A stretch of 64,000 nucleotides of DNA from Halanaerobium saccharolyticum subsp. saccharolyticum DSM 6643 (lineage in GTDB: Bacteria; Bacillota; Halanaerobiia; Halanaerobiales; Halanaerobiaceae). A model generated the notes under the pieces. It was given only the letters and a program-made list of their open reading frames with translations. It did no database searches and was not told the origin of the DNA. The translations under genes were made by a program, and so were the position numbers. The number at the start of each line of letters is the position of its first letter. Position 1 is the stretch's first letter. This document shows, in pieces, positions 1-8,549 of this stretch. Location of the stretch: positions 186,001 through 250,000 of the forward strand of contig NZ_CAUI01000023.1 of NCBI RefSeq assembly GCF_000350165.1. The letters are read 5' to 3'.

Positions 1-527
1 ATTGATTCTGGAAGTTCATCTAAATCTAAAGCAGACCTGCTGTCTAAAATGCCATCTAAATCTGCACCTGAAATTGGCAAAGTTGACGCTTCTGAGCCTG
101 TAGCAATAATAATATTTTCCGCTTCAAGTTCAATCACTTTATCATCTTTTTGAATTTTAAGTGTTTTTTGATCAACGAAAGAAGCTTTACCCTCTATTTG
201 TTCAATTCCTTCCCTTTCTAATAGATGCTCAATTCCTCTAACTAATCTATTAACTATTTTGTCTTTTCTTTTAACTACAGCCGGAAAATCAACTTCTACT
301 TTTTCAACATTAATGCCAAAATCTCTAGCATTCTGAATATCAGAAAAAACTTCAGCAGAGCGAACAAATGCTTTTGTTGGTATACAGCCCCAATTCAAGC
401 AGGTTCCACCAAGTAGTTCTTTTTCAATTAAAACTGTATCTAAACCAAGTTGACCTGCTCTTAAAGCCGCCACATATCCTCCAGGTCCACTTCCGATAAC
501 TGCTAATTCACATTTTTTATCTGACAC
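1..527 (-). CDS. lpdA: Dihydrolipoamide dehydrogenase, N-terminal part (3' end outside window)
   Basis: Reading the minus strand from a GTG at 527 gives about 175 residues before the window ends, so the C-terminal NAD, central and interface domains are not visible. An AGGAG lies 8 nt before the GTG. The product starts with a Rossmann FAD motif (VIGSGPGGYVAALRA) and the redox-active disulfide motif GGTCLNWGCIPTKAF, the hallmark of lipoamide dehydrogenases (E3), and has the IIIATGSEAS strand of the FAD domain. E3 reoxidises dihydrolipoyl groups of 2-oxoacid dehydrogenase or glycine cleavage complexes with NAD+. The partner complex is not in the window, so the physiological role is open; a related pyridine nucleotide-disulfide oxidoreductase cannot be excluded without the C-terminus. 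Confidence 0.85.
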   Translation of the reverse strand, partial: MSDKKCELAVIGSGPGGYVAALRAGQLGLDTVLIEKELLGGTCLNWGCIPTKAFVRSAEVFSDIQNARDFGINVEKVEVDFPAVVKRKDKIVNRLVRGIEHLLEREGIEQIEGKASFVDQKTLKIQKDDKVIELEAENIIIATGSEASTLPISGADLDGILDSRSALDLDELPES

Positions 528-617
528 TTTATCAACTCCTTAAGTCACTATTTTATAAATTTACAAAGGTAAAATTTAAAAATCGAATCTAAAAATCCAA
601 ACAAATTAATATAAACC

Positions 618-1820
618 TCAATTATTTTGATAAATATATTCTCTGGTCAGAGGTAGTTCAGTATTTTTTCCTTTTGAAAAAAGAATTTGATGAACTGAAG
701 TTGAAGCATAGCGAAATGTAAAAACAGCCCCCAATAAAAATGTTCTCCACATTCTATAAAAGTGCTCATCAAATTTATCTTTTACCTCTTGACTTACCTT
801 CTCATAATTATCCAGCCATCTTTCTGCTGTCAGAGAATAGTGGTACCCTATATCTTCGGCATCTAAAAGATGAAAATTATGTTCCGGCAGTTCCCAGACT
901 ATTTCTCTAAATGATGGTATATAGCCCCAAGGAAAAATATATTTTTGCAGCCAAGGATGGGTTGGTTGTTCTTTTAAATGAGTAATCGAATGCAGTAGTG
1001 ATAAACCCCTATTTTTTAATAATTTATCAATGACTTCAAAATAGATTGGAATATTTTCTTTACCTACATGTTCAAACATTCCTACACTTATTATTTTATC
1101 GAAATGCTCATTTTCTTCAGCTAAATTTCTATAATCCTGTCTTCTAATTTCAATTTTATCTGCAAGTCCAGATTGAGCAGCGCGTTTTTTAGCTTCTATT
1201 TCTTGTTCCTTACTCAAAGTAATTCCCATAACTTCAACATCATATTTTTCTGCTGCTCTTAAAGCAAGTGACCCCCAACCACAACCAATATCAAGCAGTC
1301 TTTCCCCTGCTTTTAAATCTAATTTTGCTAAAACATGATCAATTTTCTGTAGCTGTGCTTTTTTTAGTTCATCATCTTCACTTTTAAAATAGGCACAAGA
1401 ATAAGTCATTGTATCATCCTGCCAGAGTTTAAAAAAATCATTCCCGATGTCATAATGATCTCTAACTCCCTCTTCCTCTTCAGCTGGGGAATCAGACTTT
1501 TGAAAATCCAAAACTTTATCGATTTTATGTTTTTCAATTTCCTCTTTAAGCCCAAAAACATTCTGACCAGCTGTCTCAATTAGCTTTTTTATATCTCCCT
1601 CAAAATTGACTTTGCCTTCCATATAAGCTTCAGCCATTTTCAGTTGAGGACTTTTTCTAATCTCATTTAAACTTAATTTTTCCAAAAAGATAAGTTTAAA
1701 AGCAGTTTTTGATTTTAATTCTGAATTAAAAACCTTAGTTTCTCCATCCCAGTATTCTATTTCAAACTTCTGACCATCAACTCTTTTAAAAACCGCATTC
1801 AAAATTTTCTTTGTTAGCAT
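618..1820 (-). CDS. cfa: Cyclopropane-fatty-acyl-phospholipid synthase
   Basis: SAM-dependent methyltransferase that adds a methylene bridge to unsaturated acyl chains of membrane phospholipids. About 400 residues, the usual length. The C-terminal two thirds carry the SAM-binding motif LLDIGCGWGSLALRA (about residue 175), the conserved YDIGNDFFKLW and YSCAYF segments before it, and FEHVGKENIPIYF after it, in the order seen in Cfa proteins; the first about 120 residues form the usual N-terminal lipid-binding part. The frame opens at a GTG at 1835, but a G-rich Shine-Dalgarno (GGGGGG) lies 6 nt before the ATG at 1820, so that start is chosen. Membrane remodelling under stress is the usual role. 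It stands alone between lpdA and the patatin gene. Confidence 0.92.
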   Translation of the reverse strand: MLTKKILNAVFKRVDGQKFEIEYWDGETKVFNSELKSKTAFKLIFLEKLSLNEIRKSPQLKMAEAYMEGKVNFEGDIKKLIETAGQNVFGLKEEIEKHKIDKVLDFQKSDSPAEEEEGVRDHYDIGNDFFKLWQDDTMTYSCAYFKSEDDELKKAQLQKIDHVLAKLDLKAGERLLDIGCGWGSLALRAAEKYDVEVMGITLSKEQEIEAKKRAAQSGLADKIEIRRQDYRNLAEENEHFDKIISVGMFEHVGKENIPIYFEVIDKLLKNRGLSLLHSITHLKEQPTHPWLQKYIFPWGYIPSFREIVWELPEHNFHLLDAEDIGYHYSLTAERWLDNYEKVSQEVKDKFDEHFYRMWRTFLLGAVFTFRYASTSVHQILFSKGKNTELPLTREYIYQNN

Positions 1821-1957
1821 TATTAACCCCCCCACTTTTGATTTAATAATTATTTTTAAATTATAATAATATCTTCAAAAATTAGATGTTAAAATATGCT
1901 CTATTAAAAATTAATTATAATGTTTTGCAGTCTTAAATAAATCTTAAATCTTGAAGT

Positions 1958-2707
1958 TTAAATTTCTATCTCTAAATTTTTACAGTAATTATAACCCAAA
2001 TCAAAAAGTTCCTGGCTGTATTTAGTGTTTAAAATATTGTATTTTTCAACTCCAGTTGGCTCAATATAAATATCAGCTTTTGCCTTCAATTCTGCAGCAT
2101 TTACTGCTGTTTTCAGCTGAAAAGTTCGGATAGCAATATCAGTTATATTTTCTAATTTTTCATCAAGATTCACAGGCATAACATTAACAGCTATCAACTT
2201 ATCACATTTATCGAGTAGAGGATTTACCGGCAAATTTTCAAACAAACCCCCATCAACATATAGCTCTCCATTAATTTCAACAGGAGAAAACAATACTGGA
2301 ATTGAAGAAGAAGCCTGAATAATTTTTATTAAATCACCCTGATTAAAATATTCCATCTTCGCTTTTTCTATATTTGCTACTCCAACATAGAAAGGAATTT
2401 TTAACTCTTCAAAAGTTTTAATCCCAAGTGATTTTGCTAAGTTTTCAGTCATATTTTCTAAAGTAAAAATCCCCTTTTTAGGTAAACTTAGTTTAGCAAA
2501 ATCGAAAAAATCACTCTCATTAATTAATTCCATTACTTCTGCAGGCTTTTTACCAGCAGCAATAAAAGATCCAACAATCGCACCAGCACTAACCCCAGCT
2601 AATATGTCTGGTTCAATCCCCTTTTCTGCTAAAGCTTTGAGCACACCTAAATGAGCAAAACCTTTAACTCCACCCCCGGAAAGTGCAATGCCTATTTTCG
2701 AAGTCAT
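1958..2707 (-). CDS. Patatin-like phospholipase (RssA/NTE type)
   Basis: Predicted serine lipid acyl hydrolase of 249 residues. The three patatin hallmarks are in order: oxyanion-hole glycines in LSGGGVKGFAHLGVL (residues 9-23), the nucleophile elbow GVSAGAIVG with Ser40, and the catalytic Asp in DGGLFENLP near residue 150. This is the Ser-Asp dyad of the bacterial RssA/YchK group. It has no signal peptide, so it is probably cytosolic or peripheral on the inner membrane. The start ATG follows GGGTGG by a normal spacing. Its place downstream of an ABC transporter and upstream of cfa, on the same strand, may hint at membrane lipid turnover, but the gaps (about 130 bp) do not prove an operon. 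Substrate unknown. Confidence 0.88.
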   Translation of the reverse strand: MTSKIGIALSGGGVKGFAHLGVLKALAEKGIEPDILAGVSAGAIVGSFIAAGKKPAEVMELINESDFFDFAKLSLPKKGIFTLENMTENLAKSLGIKTFEELKIPFYVGVANIEKAKMEYFNQGDLIKIIQASSSIPVLFSPVEINGELYVDGGLFENLPVNPLLDKCDKLIAVNVMPVNLDEKLENITDIAIRTFQLKTAVNAAELKAKADIYIEPTGVEKYNILNTKYSQELFDLGYNYCKNLEIEI

Positions 2708-2837
2708 ATAACCACCCTTTTCTTATTATTACATCAGAAAATAAAATATTTAATTGATTATAATTTTTAATATTTATCAAAAATCTACTCGAGAAAACCC
2801 AACTAAAGCTCTTAATTTAGGTGGAGAGGTTCACAAA

Positions 2838-3608
2838 TTAAAATATTTTTTTAATTTCTTCGCCTGCATCTTCTAAATCTGAAACTAAATCACTAAAAAT
2901 CTCCATAATATTTTCTAATTGCTGATATAATTCAGGATCAGAAATTTTCCTCTTCTCCCTTGGCTGTTTAACCTTAATTTCTTTTATAATACCTGAATTT
3001 TCGGCTGCCATAATATATATTCTATCAGCAAGCAAAAGAGCTTCTTCAGGATCATGGGTTATCAAAAATAAAGTGATTTCAGTTTCAGCCTGAATCAAAG
3101 TAATTAATTTTCTTAAGTTCATTATAGTTTTCATATCTAAAGACTTAAATGGCTCATCTAAAAATATTAAATCAGGCTTGACTGCAAAGGCTCTGATCAA
3201 TTCTAATCTCTGCTGCATACCTCCAGATAATTCATGAGGATAAGCTGTCTTAAATTTTTCAAGTCCTGATAATCTAAAAAGTAAATCTCTCAATTTGTTT
3301 TCAGACTCTAAGCCATAATTTTTTTGTACAAAAATCAAGTTTTCTTCGGCACTTTTCCAGGGCAAAAGCCTTGGTGATTGAAATACATAAGCAAAACGCG
3401 GATTATTATTTTTTATTATATGACCAGAATCTGCCTCCGCTAAGCCAGATGCTATCCTAAAAAGAGTTGTCTTGCCACTACCTGAAGGGCCAAGCAAACA
3501 ACAAATTTCTCCCTGATTAATTTTAAGATTCAAATCTTTAAGTACATTTAAATCCTGAAATGACTTAGTGATATTTTTTAACTCCAATATTGGCTGATCT
3601 TCATTCAT
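2838..3608 (-). CDS. ABC transporter ATP-binding protein, nitrate/sulfonate/taurine type (SsuB-like)
   Basis: ATPase of a type I importer. It has Walker A GPSGSGKTT, Q-loop YVFQSPRLLPW, signature LSGGMQQR, Walker B LIFLDEPF and the switch His in LITHDPEEA, in the order and spacing of SsuB/TauB proteins; about 256 residues. The ATG at 3608 is preceded by AGGTGG, 6 nt upstream, and is preferred to an earlier in-frame start. This start lies inside the end of the permease gene (ATGAATGA, 8-nt overlap), so the two are probably translationally coupled. Last gene of the binding protein-permease-ATPase unit. The C-terminal 40 residues (rich in D and E) extend beyond the core fold. Substrate cannot be read from the ATPase. 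Confidence 0.93.
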   Translation of the reverse strand: MNEDQPILELKNITKSFQDLNVLKDLNLKINQGEICCLLGPSGSGKTTLFRIASGLAEADSGHIIKNNNPRFAYVFQSPRLLPWKSAEENLIFVQKNYGLESENKLRDLLFRLSGLEKFKTAYPHELSGGMQQRLELIRAFAVKPDLIFLDEPFKSLDMKTIMNLRKLITLIQAETEITLFLITHDPEEALLLADRIYIMAAENSGIIKEIKVKQPREKRKISDPELYQQLENIMEIFSDLVSDLEDAGEEIKKIF

Positions 3609-4353
3609 TTTTCCACCTACTGACATACTTTTTTAGCTTTTCCAATAAATAATACTCTACAAATAGCATAAATAAAACTAAAATTATAGTCCAGGCAAAA
3701 AGTCGATCAGTTGCCATCATCGAATTAGCACGACTAAGCTGATAGCCAATCCCACTTGACGAAGCTATAAATTCTGCAAAAACAGATGATTTCCAGGCAA
3801 AGGCAAAAGCTATACTTAAAGCGGAGACTAAAGCTGGTAATAAAGAAGGAAAATAGATTTCTTTTAAAATTCTATATTTAGAAGTAGAATAAGCCTGAGC
3901 CATTTCCACTAGTTCAGTATTCATATCTTCTAAGCCCTGAAAAATATTAACAAAAATCACAGGCATTGAAACAATAAATATTAAAAATATTGGTGTTAAA
4001 TCATCTGCTACTCCAAACCAGACAACAGCCAGAGAAACCCAAACTACCGGTGGAGTAGCCTGGATAATTGTTATTAATGGTCTAAAAGTTTTCTGCAACA
4101 ATTTAAAACGATTTAAAAATAATGCCAAAATAATTCCTGCAATTACAGCCAGTCCATAAGCAATTACGGTGCGCTTTAAAGTGATAAAAAAACTTTCAAC
4201 TAAAATACCTGACAATGCTATTTCTTTAAGGGCCAGATAACTTTCTCCAATTGAGGGAAGGATGAGGCTGTTTAAACCGGCCGCACTCCTTTCCCAAATT
4301 AGAAAAATCACCACTAATAAAACCCAAAATGGTTTAATAATAAAATTCTTCAT
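3601..4353 (-). CDS. ABC transporter permease, nitrate/sulfonate/taurine type (SsuC-like)
   Basis: Inner-membrane permease of 250 residues with about six hydrophobic helices and the cytoplasmic EAA loop (ELVEMAQAYSTSKYRILKEI, about residues 147-166) that contacts the ATPase. The FAWKSSVFAEF segment after it is typical of the BPD_transp_1 SsuC/TauC family. Its start overlaps the end of the binding-protein gene by 20 nt and its end overlaps the ATPase gene by 8 nt, so all three genes are one translation-coupled operon. It works with the partner proteins as an importer; the solute is decided by the binding protein. Confidence 0.93.
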   Translation of the reverse strand: MKNFIIKPFWVLLVVIFLIWERSAAGLNSLILPSIGESYLALKEIALSGILVESFFITLKRTVIAYGLAVIAGIILALFLNRFKLLQKTFRPLITIIQATPPVVWVSLAVVWFGVADDLTPIFLIFIVSMPVIFVNIFQGLEDMNTELVEMAQAYSTSKYRILKEIYFPSLLPALVSALSIAFAFAWKSSVFAEFIASSSGIGYQLSRANSMMATDRLFAWTIILVLFMLFVEYYLLEKLKKYVSRWKNE

Positions 4354-5284
4354 CTGGTAAACTTCCGCCTAATAATTCTGGATACATCTTTAGCATTTCT
4401 CCAAAATAAAGCTCAGTTAACTTTCTGCTTTCAGCGTCTGGATAAATATTTAAATTAACTCTATTCATAGACTGTTTAAGAACCGGGGCTGGCATCTCAA
4501 AATGTTTTGATGCAAGTTCAGCAGCCGCCTCAGGATTATTATTAACCCAGTCAACCCCCTGTTTATAATAGGCATTGATAATGTCCGTAAATTGAGGATT
4601 TTTTTCACTAAACTCTCCATTGACAAAAAGAGCAACAAATGGAATTCGATTATCTCCATGAATCTTAGCCCACTCTTCCTGCAGATCCATCGATAATACT
4701 GCATTTTCTCCCTTAGCAAGACTCACTGTTACTAATGGCTCTGGCAAAATAACAGCATCAAGTTCTTCTGCCATAAATAACTGAGCTCCTCCTGGTAAAG
4801 CCCTATAAACTAGGTTTAAATCTTTTTCAGGATCAAGACCATTTTTCTCAGCTAAATAACGAGCTAAAAAGTCAAGTGGACCTCCTTGAAGTGGAATTGC
4901 TAAATCTCGACCCTTTAGATCATTCCAATTTTCTGCTTTAAACCCATTTGTTAGCAGGTAATCAATTCCCCAGATATTTACATTAAGCATTTTAAGATTT
5001 ACACCACGGTTATAAGCATTAGCTCCAACATTACTGCCTGTTATTAAAAAATCAATATCATTTTGGGCCAGCAGCGAAATCCCTCTTTGATGATCAGAAG
5101 ATAAATTAATATTAAGTTCTAATGCAGCTGGCAGCTCAATCTTTTCCTGCATCCATAAAAAGGGCAGAGCCCCAGGTACTGTTGGCGTCTGCACGTTAAT
5201 CTCTTTTGCAGCGGCTGGTAAAACTGCTAAAACTATTAAACTTACTATTAAAATTAATGTTAAAAATTTCTTTTTCTTTAACAT
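4334..5284 (-). CDS. ABC transporter substrate-binding protein, NMT1/SsuA family
   Basis: Periplasmic binding protein of 316 residues. The N-terminus is a clear Sec signal peptide (MLKKKKFLTLILIV, hydrophobic core, VLPAAA then K), without a lipobox cysteine, so the mature protein is soluble in the periplasm, consistent with a diderm cell. The body has the fold order of NMT1/THI5-like proteins (QGGPLDFLARYLAEKNGL for the hinge region, LFMAEELDAVILPEPL for lobe two). Family members bind sulfonates, nitrate, taurine, pyrimidine precursors and others; I cannot tell which. First gene of the transporter operon, with a GGGAGG ribosome site and an unusual structured leader upstream. Confidence 0.88.
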   Translation of the reverse strand: MLKKKKFLTLILIVSLIVLAVLPAAAKEINVQTPTVPGALPFLWMQEKIELPAALELNINLSSDHQRGISLLAQNDIDFLITGSNVGANAYNRGVNLKMLNVNIWGIDYLLTNGFKAENWNDLKGRDLAIPLQGGPLDFLARYLAEKNGLDPEKDLNLVYRALPGGAQLFMAEELDAVILPEPLVTVSLAKGENAVLSMDLQEEWAKIHGDNRIPFVALFVNGEFSEKNPQFTDIINAYYKQGVDWVNNNPEAAAELASKHFEMPAPVLKQSMNRVNLNIYPDAESRKLTELYFGEMLKMYPELLGGSLPDEEFYY

Positions 5285-5312
5285 AAATTATTCCTCCCTT
5301 TCTGTACAAACA

Positions 5313-5394
5313 CCGTGAAACTGGCGATTTTTATATTTTTTTGTCTAAAATATCCCATCTTAAACCAATTAAGACATAAATTGGAGGTTCACGG
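5313..5394 (-). promoter_or_regulatory. Possible structured RNA leader of the ABC transporter operon
   Basis: Between sufB and the binding-protein gene, the transcript would hold a long-range inverted repeat: GTTCACGG (plus strand 5387-5394) against CCGTGAAAC (5313-5321), pairing with one bulge. It encloses a second small hairpin, AATTGG (5379-5384) with CCAATT (5365-5370). No T-run follows either stem, so this does not look like a terminator, and the ribosome site lies just downstream. I compared it by eye with TPP, guanidine (ykkC) and molybdenum-cofactor riboswitch cores and saw no convincing match. It may be a protein operator or a new leader class. Confidence 0.35.
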
Positions 5395-5404
5395 TTCTTG
5401 TACC

Positions 5405-6343
5405 TTAATCATTTAATAAACCCTGGATAATTACCTCTGAAGCCTCTTCTTCATCAAGTCCACGAGCCATTAATGTCTGCAGTTGAGTACTGTCAACACT
5501 ACCAATTGCTGCTTCATGTGTTACTTTAGCTCCAGGGTGACGAACATCTACAATCGGAACTGCTCTTGCTATAGCCTGGTCTTTTATAATTTCTGTACAA
5601 TCAACATGACCCATCGCATCTGCGGCATCTGCTGTCAGTTCATTATAAATTTCTGCCTCTGCTTGATCTTTTAAAGCTATTTTCGAATCTAATATTCCCC
5701 GAGCAGATTCTCCATTTAAATGTGCTGCCTCTCTAATTTTTACTAGATCATCTTTTTGACCACTTATTCGGGCCAGCATTTCTACAGTTGCATGTTCAGC
5801 AATTTCTGCCTCATAATCAAAATCAATTTTACCAACTCGACCTTTGAGTAGATCAAATTTTGTAACCAACTTCCCGTGAGCTTCAACATTAATATCTGAT
5901 TTAGCAATTACTTCTACCCCACCATTTTCACCGTGAAAATGGTGCTCTTTATAAATATAGCTACCGCCTTCTCCAATATTAATAATTGCATCCATGATAT
6001 GTTGAACTTTAACAGCATTCGGAAAAACACAGTCAGCTACAACTTCTACATGAGCATCTTTTTGAATATCAACATTCATATCTATTATCTGTTTACCTTC
6101 CTTAGGCAAAACTCCAAAACACATATGGACTGGATTTTTAATTTCATAGCCTTCTCTTACAGTAACTTTTACTTTTACTTTATTAGCCTCAACTTTATCA
6201 GCTTCAACTTCTAGTCCTTCAACAGCATGCATTCCAAGAATCTTATCTCTCTCCAAAACAACATGTGCTACCTCACTGTCTGAAAAAATATCATCTCCAC
6301 CGGCCTCTTTATAAGCATCAACCATCATTTTATAATCATTCAT
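5405..6343 (-). CDS. sufB: SufB/SufD-family Fe-S scaffold protein of a minimal SufBC system
   Basis: Scaffold component of Fe-S cluster assembly. At 312 residues it is much shorter than E. coli SufB (about 495) and matches the short single SufB/D protein found with SufC in archaea and anaerobic bacteria. The C-terminal region keeps the key residues: Cys249 in GHVDCTEI, corresponding to the SufB cluster-assembly cysteine, and His276 in VTHEAAIGS, corresponding to the conserved SufD histidine. The middle is the parallel beta-helix of the family. Its ATG shares one base with the sufC stop (TAATG), so the two are translationally coupled. No sufS, sufU, sufE or sufD lies next to it. One protein probably forms a homodimer in place of the SufBD pair (inference). 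Confidence 0.9.
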   Translation of the reverse strand: MNDYKMMVDAYKEAGGDDIFSDSEVAHVVLERDKILGMHAVEGLEVEADKVEANKVKVKVTVREGYEIKNPVHMCFGVLPKEGKQIIDMNVDIQKDAHVEVVADCVFPNAVKVQHIMDAIINIGEGGSYIYKEHHFHGENGGVEVIAKSDINVEAHGKLVTKFDLLKGRVGKIDFDYEAEIAEHATVEMLARISGQKDDLVKIREAAHLNGESARGILDSKIALKDQAEAEIYNELTADAADAMGHVDCTEIIKDQAIARAVPIVDVRHPGAKVTHEAAIGSVDSTQLQTLMARGLDEEEASEVIIQGLLND

Positions 6344-7092
6344 TAACTAGCCACCTCCGTATCGCATTCTTCTTCCTTAGCACAAGGGTAACAGAAAGAT
6401 TTAAAGTATTCACTAATATCTGATGGATTACCCTGGCGAATAATTTCTCCCTCACAAATTAAAGCTGCTCGATCAGCATATTTAAGCATTTCTTCTGAAT
6501 GAGTAATCAGTAAGATTCCACTACCTGAATCTTTAAAATGATTTATCATATCAGCTATATTATTTAAGGCAACTACATCTACACCAGAATCCGGCTCATC
6601 TAATATTATTAATTCTGGGTGCATTAAAATTAAAGATGCCAGTTCAATTCTCTTTCTTTCTCCTCCACTTAAACTCTTATCTACAAAACGATTAAGATAC
6701 TGATAAGGGTTAATCGCTACTTTATTTAAAGCATCTCTTAATTTTTCTTCTGTAACTTCTTCACCTTTACTTTTTAACCCCAGAGCTAGAAATTCTCTAA
6801 CTGTTACTCCTTGATAACGAGCAGGCTCCTGCCAGGCTAAAGTTATTCCTTTTTTTGCTCTTTCGTTAATCTTTAAATCATTAAATTTTTCACCCTTAAA
6901 AATCATTTCCCCTTTTTGAGGATGATAATTATTAATTCCCATCAAAGTATAAGCTAGAGTTGATTTACCACAACCATTTGGTCCAATTAGTGCAAATACT
7001 TCTCCTTTTTCTAAAGAAAATTCTATTCCATTTAATATTTCTGCATCCTCAATTTTTAAATGCAGGTCCTTAACTTCTAATAATTTAGACAT
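6343..7092 (-). CDS. sufC: SufC-type ATPase of a minimal SufBC system
   Basis: Soluble ABC ATPase that drives conformational changes in the SufB/D scaffold. 249 residues with Walker A GPNGCGKST, the SufC-type signature LSGGERKRIE, Walker B LIILDEPDSGVD and switch His in LLITHSEEM. The Glu-rich ERKRIE stretch and the EPDSGVD motif distinguish SufC from transporters. An AGGAGG lies 7 nt before the ATG. The C-terminus carries CYPCAKEEEC, a small cluster of three cysteines that is not part of the basic ABC fold; it might bind metal (inference). Transcribed first, directly followed by sufB. Confidence 0.93.
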   Translation of the reverse strand: MSKLLEVKDLHLKIEDAEILNGIEFSLEKGEVFALIGPNGCGKSTLAYTLMGINNYHPQKGEMIFKGEKFNDLKINERAKKGITLAWQEPARYQGVTVREFLALGLKSKGEEVTEEKLRDALNKVAINPYQYLNRFVDKSLSGGERKRIELASLILMHPELIILDEPDSGVDVVALNNIADMINHFKDSGSGILLITHSEEMLKYADRAALICEGEIIRQGNPSDISEYFKSFCYPCAKEEECDTEVAS

Positions 7093-7122
7093 TATATTTC
7101 CTCCTGTAAATTTTAATTTTAT

Positions 7123-8346
7123 TTACTCCATACCAAGAAATTCGTTAATCTTATCTGCATGATAACCTGGAACAATCAAATGATGATTTCCAATACTATC
7201 ATTTAAAAAATAGTCTGAGCTCTGTGGTAAAGATATTTTAAGTTGAGTTCTACATGCATTAGCAGAATCTAAATTCTCTATAATTTCTCCTTCTGCTACA
7301 AAATACTGTTCTAAACCGGCCCCACCAATTTTAAAAATAGTGACTGGCCCCTTTTCTAATATTCCCTGGATTCCAACTCCTATACCTGTTTCATAATGAG
7401 AACGTATAATATATTCTTCACTAATGTCAGTTGCAACAGTGCAGTGGGCAAATAAGATTTCATCATTTTTCTTATCTATTGCAGCTGGATTAGCCATAAA
7501 AGGCATAACTCCTGTTAATTGATAAGCCAAAAACATCGTAAAAGCTGCTGGAAGATCTCCTTCACACCCAGCTACTAGACCCTCATTATTGAGAAGAGAT
7601 AATGCAAGACAACCTGTAGTATCAAGCTTCTTTACAATGTCAAAACAGCGAATAGTAATCACATCTAAATCATTTTTTGTAATTACCTCTTTTAAAGCTA
7701 GATAAATTTTTGAAGCTTCTACTAAATCAGCTTCATTACTTTCTACAATTTTTGCAGCATTTTCCAAAAAATCAGCTGCAATTCTCTTTGCTTTCGCAGA
7801 ATCCACATTTTCTAGAGCTTGATAAAGTTGTTCAAGCTCTATATCTACAAATTCACTTCCCCAGTGATGAGCTGCATGCTCATAATCAACCTGGCTGCCA
7901 ATTAACCAATCAGAAGGTTTACCAATAATTCCAAAACGGGCGTCTGCTATCTCATCTCGCACTTTTTTATATGCTGCCAATTCTTCAATTTCTATTATCA
8001 AATCTTCCATTTCACCGTGCAGTATTTTTCCAGAAATATCTTCAGCATTTAAAAAACTTAGAATTTCTAAAGCAGCTGGTAAAGAATTATGCAGTTCTGT
8101 TGCCAGCAAATAAACAGGTTGAGGCAGATATTCTACATTTTCAGCAAAAATATCTTCTGAGCCCCCAGATTTAATGAAATTAATTGTCATGTCATACTCA
8201 CTAAAATCTGTAAACGGAATCTCATCAGCTGAAATTTGCTCTAGTTCAAATTTTTGTTCTAAAATTTTAATTTTTGGTTTTAAAGTTTTATTAATTCTTT
8301 GTTCATTATGTGTTTCAGACAAAATTGAAACCAATGCTATTTTCAT
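7123..8346 (-). CDS. L-fucose/L-arabinose isomerase-family protein
   Basis: 407-residue protein related to FucI/AraA ketol isomerases. Seen features: an N-terminal Rossmann-like lobe, RFGIIGKPSDWLIG near residue 137, the VAGCEGDLPAAFTMFL segment near residue 260 where the family keeps an acidic Mn-binding residue, the FAHCTVATD strand, and the C-terminal GNHHLIVPGYH with paired histidines. It is shorter than FucI (about 590) and belongs to the broad group usually annotated only as fucose-isomerase-like. It could isomerise a sugar or act on a related polyol; no sugar transporter or kinase adjoins it to name the substrate. It precedes sufC by 30 bp on the same strand, so it may share a transcript, but a functional link to Fe-S assembly is not obvious. 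Confidence 0.75.
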   Translation of the reverse strand: MKIALVSILSETHNEQRINKTLKPKIKILEQKFELEQISADEIPFTDFSEYDMTINFIKSGGSEDIFAENVEYLPQPVYLLATELHNSLPAALEILSFLNAEDISGKILHGEMEDLIIEIEELAAYKKVRDEIADARFGIIGKPSDWLIGSQVDYEHAAHHWGSEFVDIELEQLYQALENVDSAKAKRIAADFLENAAKIVESNEADLVEASKIYLALKEVITKNDLDVITIRCFDIVKKLDTTGCLALSLLNNEGLVAGCEGDLPAAFTMFLAYQLTGVMPFMANPAAIDKKNDEILFAHCTVATDISEEYIIRSHYETGIGVGIQGILEKGPVTIFKIGGAGLEQYFVAEGEIIENLDSANACRTQLKISLPQSSDYFLNDSIGNHHLIVPGYHADKINEFLGME

Positions 8347-8491
8347 TATATAACCTCCATATTATATCACAATCTACTTTGCTTATTTCTAACTATATTT
8401 TCTCTATATCTATTATATTTAATCTATTACTTATTAGCAAACAAAAGTGTAATTTTTCTTTTTTGTGATAATTTTATCAATCAAAACAAGT

Positions 8492-8515
8492 AAAAGACCG
8501 TCGATTAAGACGGCC
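8492..8515 (-). terminator. Rho-independent terminator after glgA
   Basis: On the minus strand GGCCGTC pairs with GACGGTC around a TTAATCG-type loop and is followed by TTTT. It lies 35 bp past the glgA stop codon and separates glgA from the fucose-isomerase-like gene. Confidence 0.75.
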
Positions 8516-8549
8516 TAATCACTTATTGAAATTTAAAATAAATTAACTT

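Noticed and set aside
5285-5404. TPP riboswitch before the NMT1-type transporter
   Set aside because: The CTGAGA and ACCTGATC elements are missing.
5933-6214. Plus-strand open frame inside sufB
   Set aside because: It is antisense to a well-conserved gene and encodes a low-complexity sequence; no ribosome site.
8463-8482. Additional CRP/FNR-type site (TGTGATAATTTTATCA)
   Set aside because: The second half-site is at the wrong distance, and it lies between convergently read-out genes rather than in a promoter.
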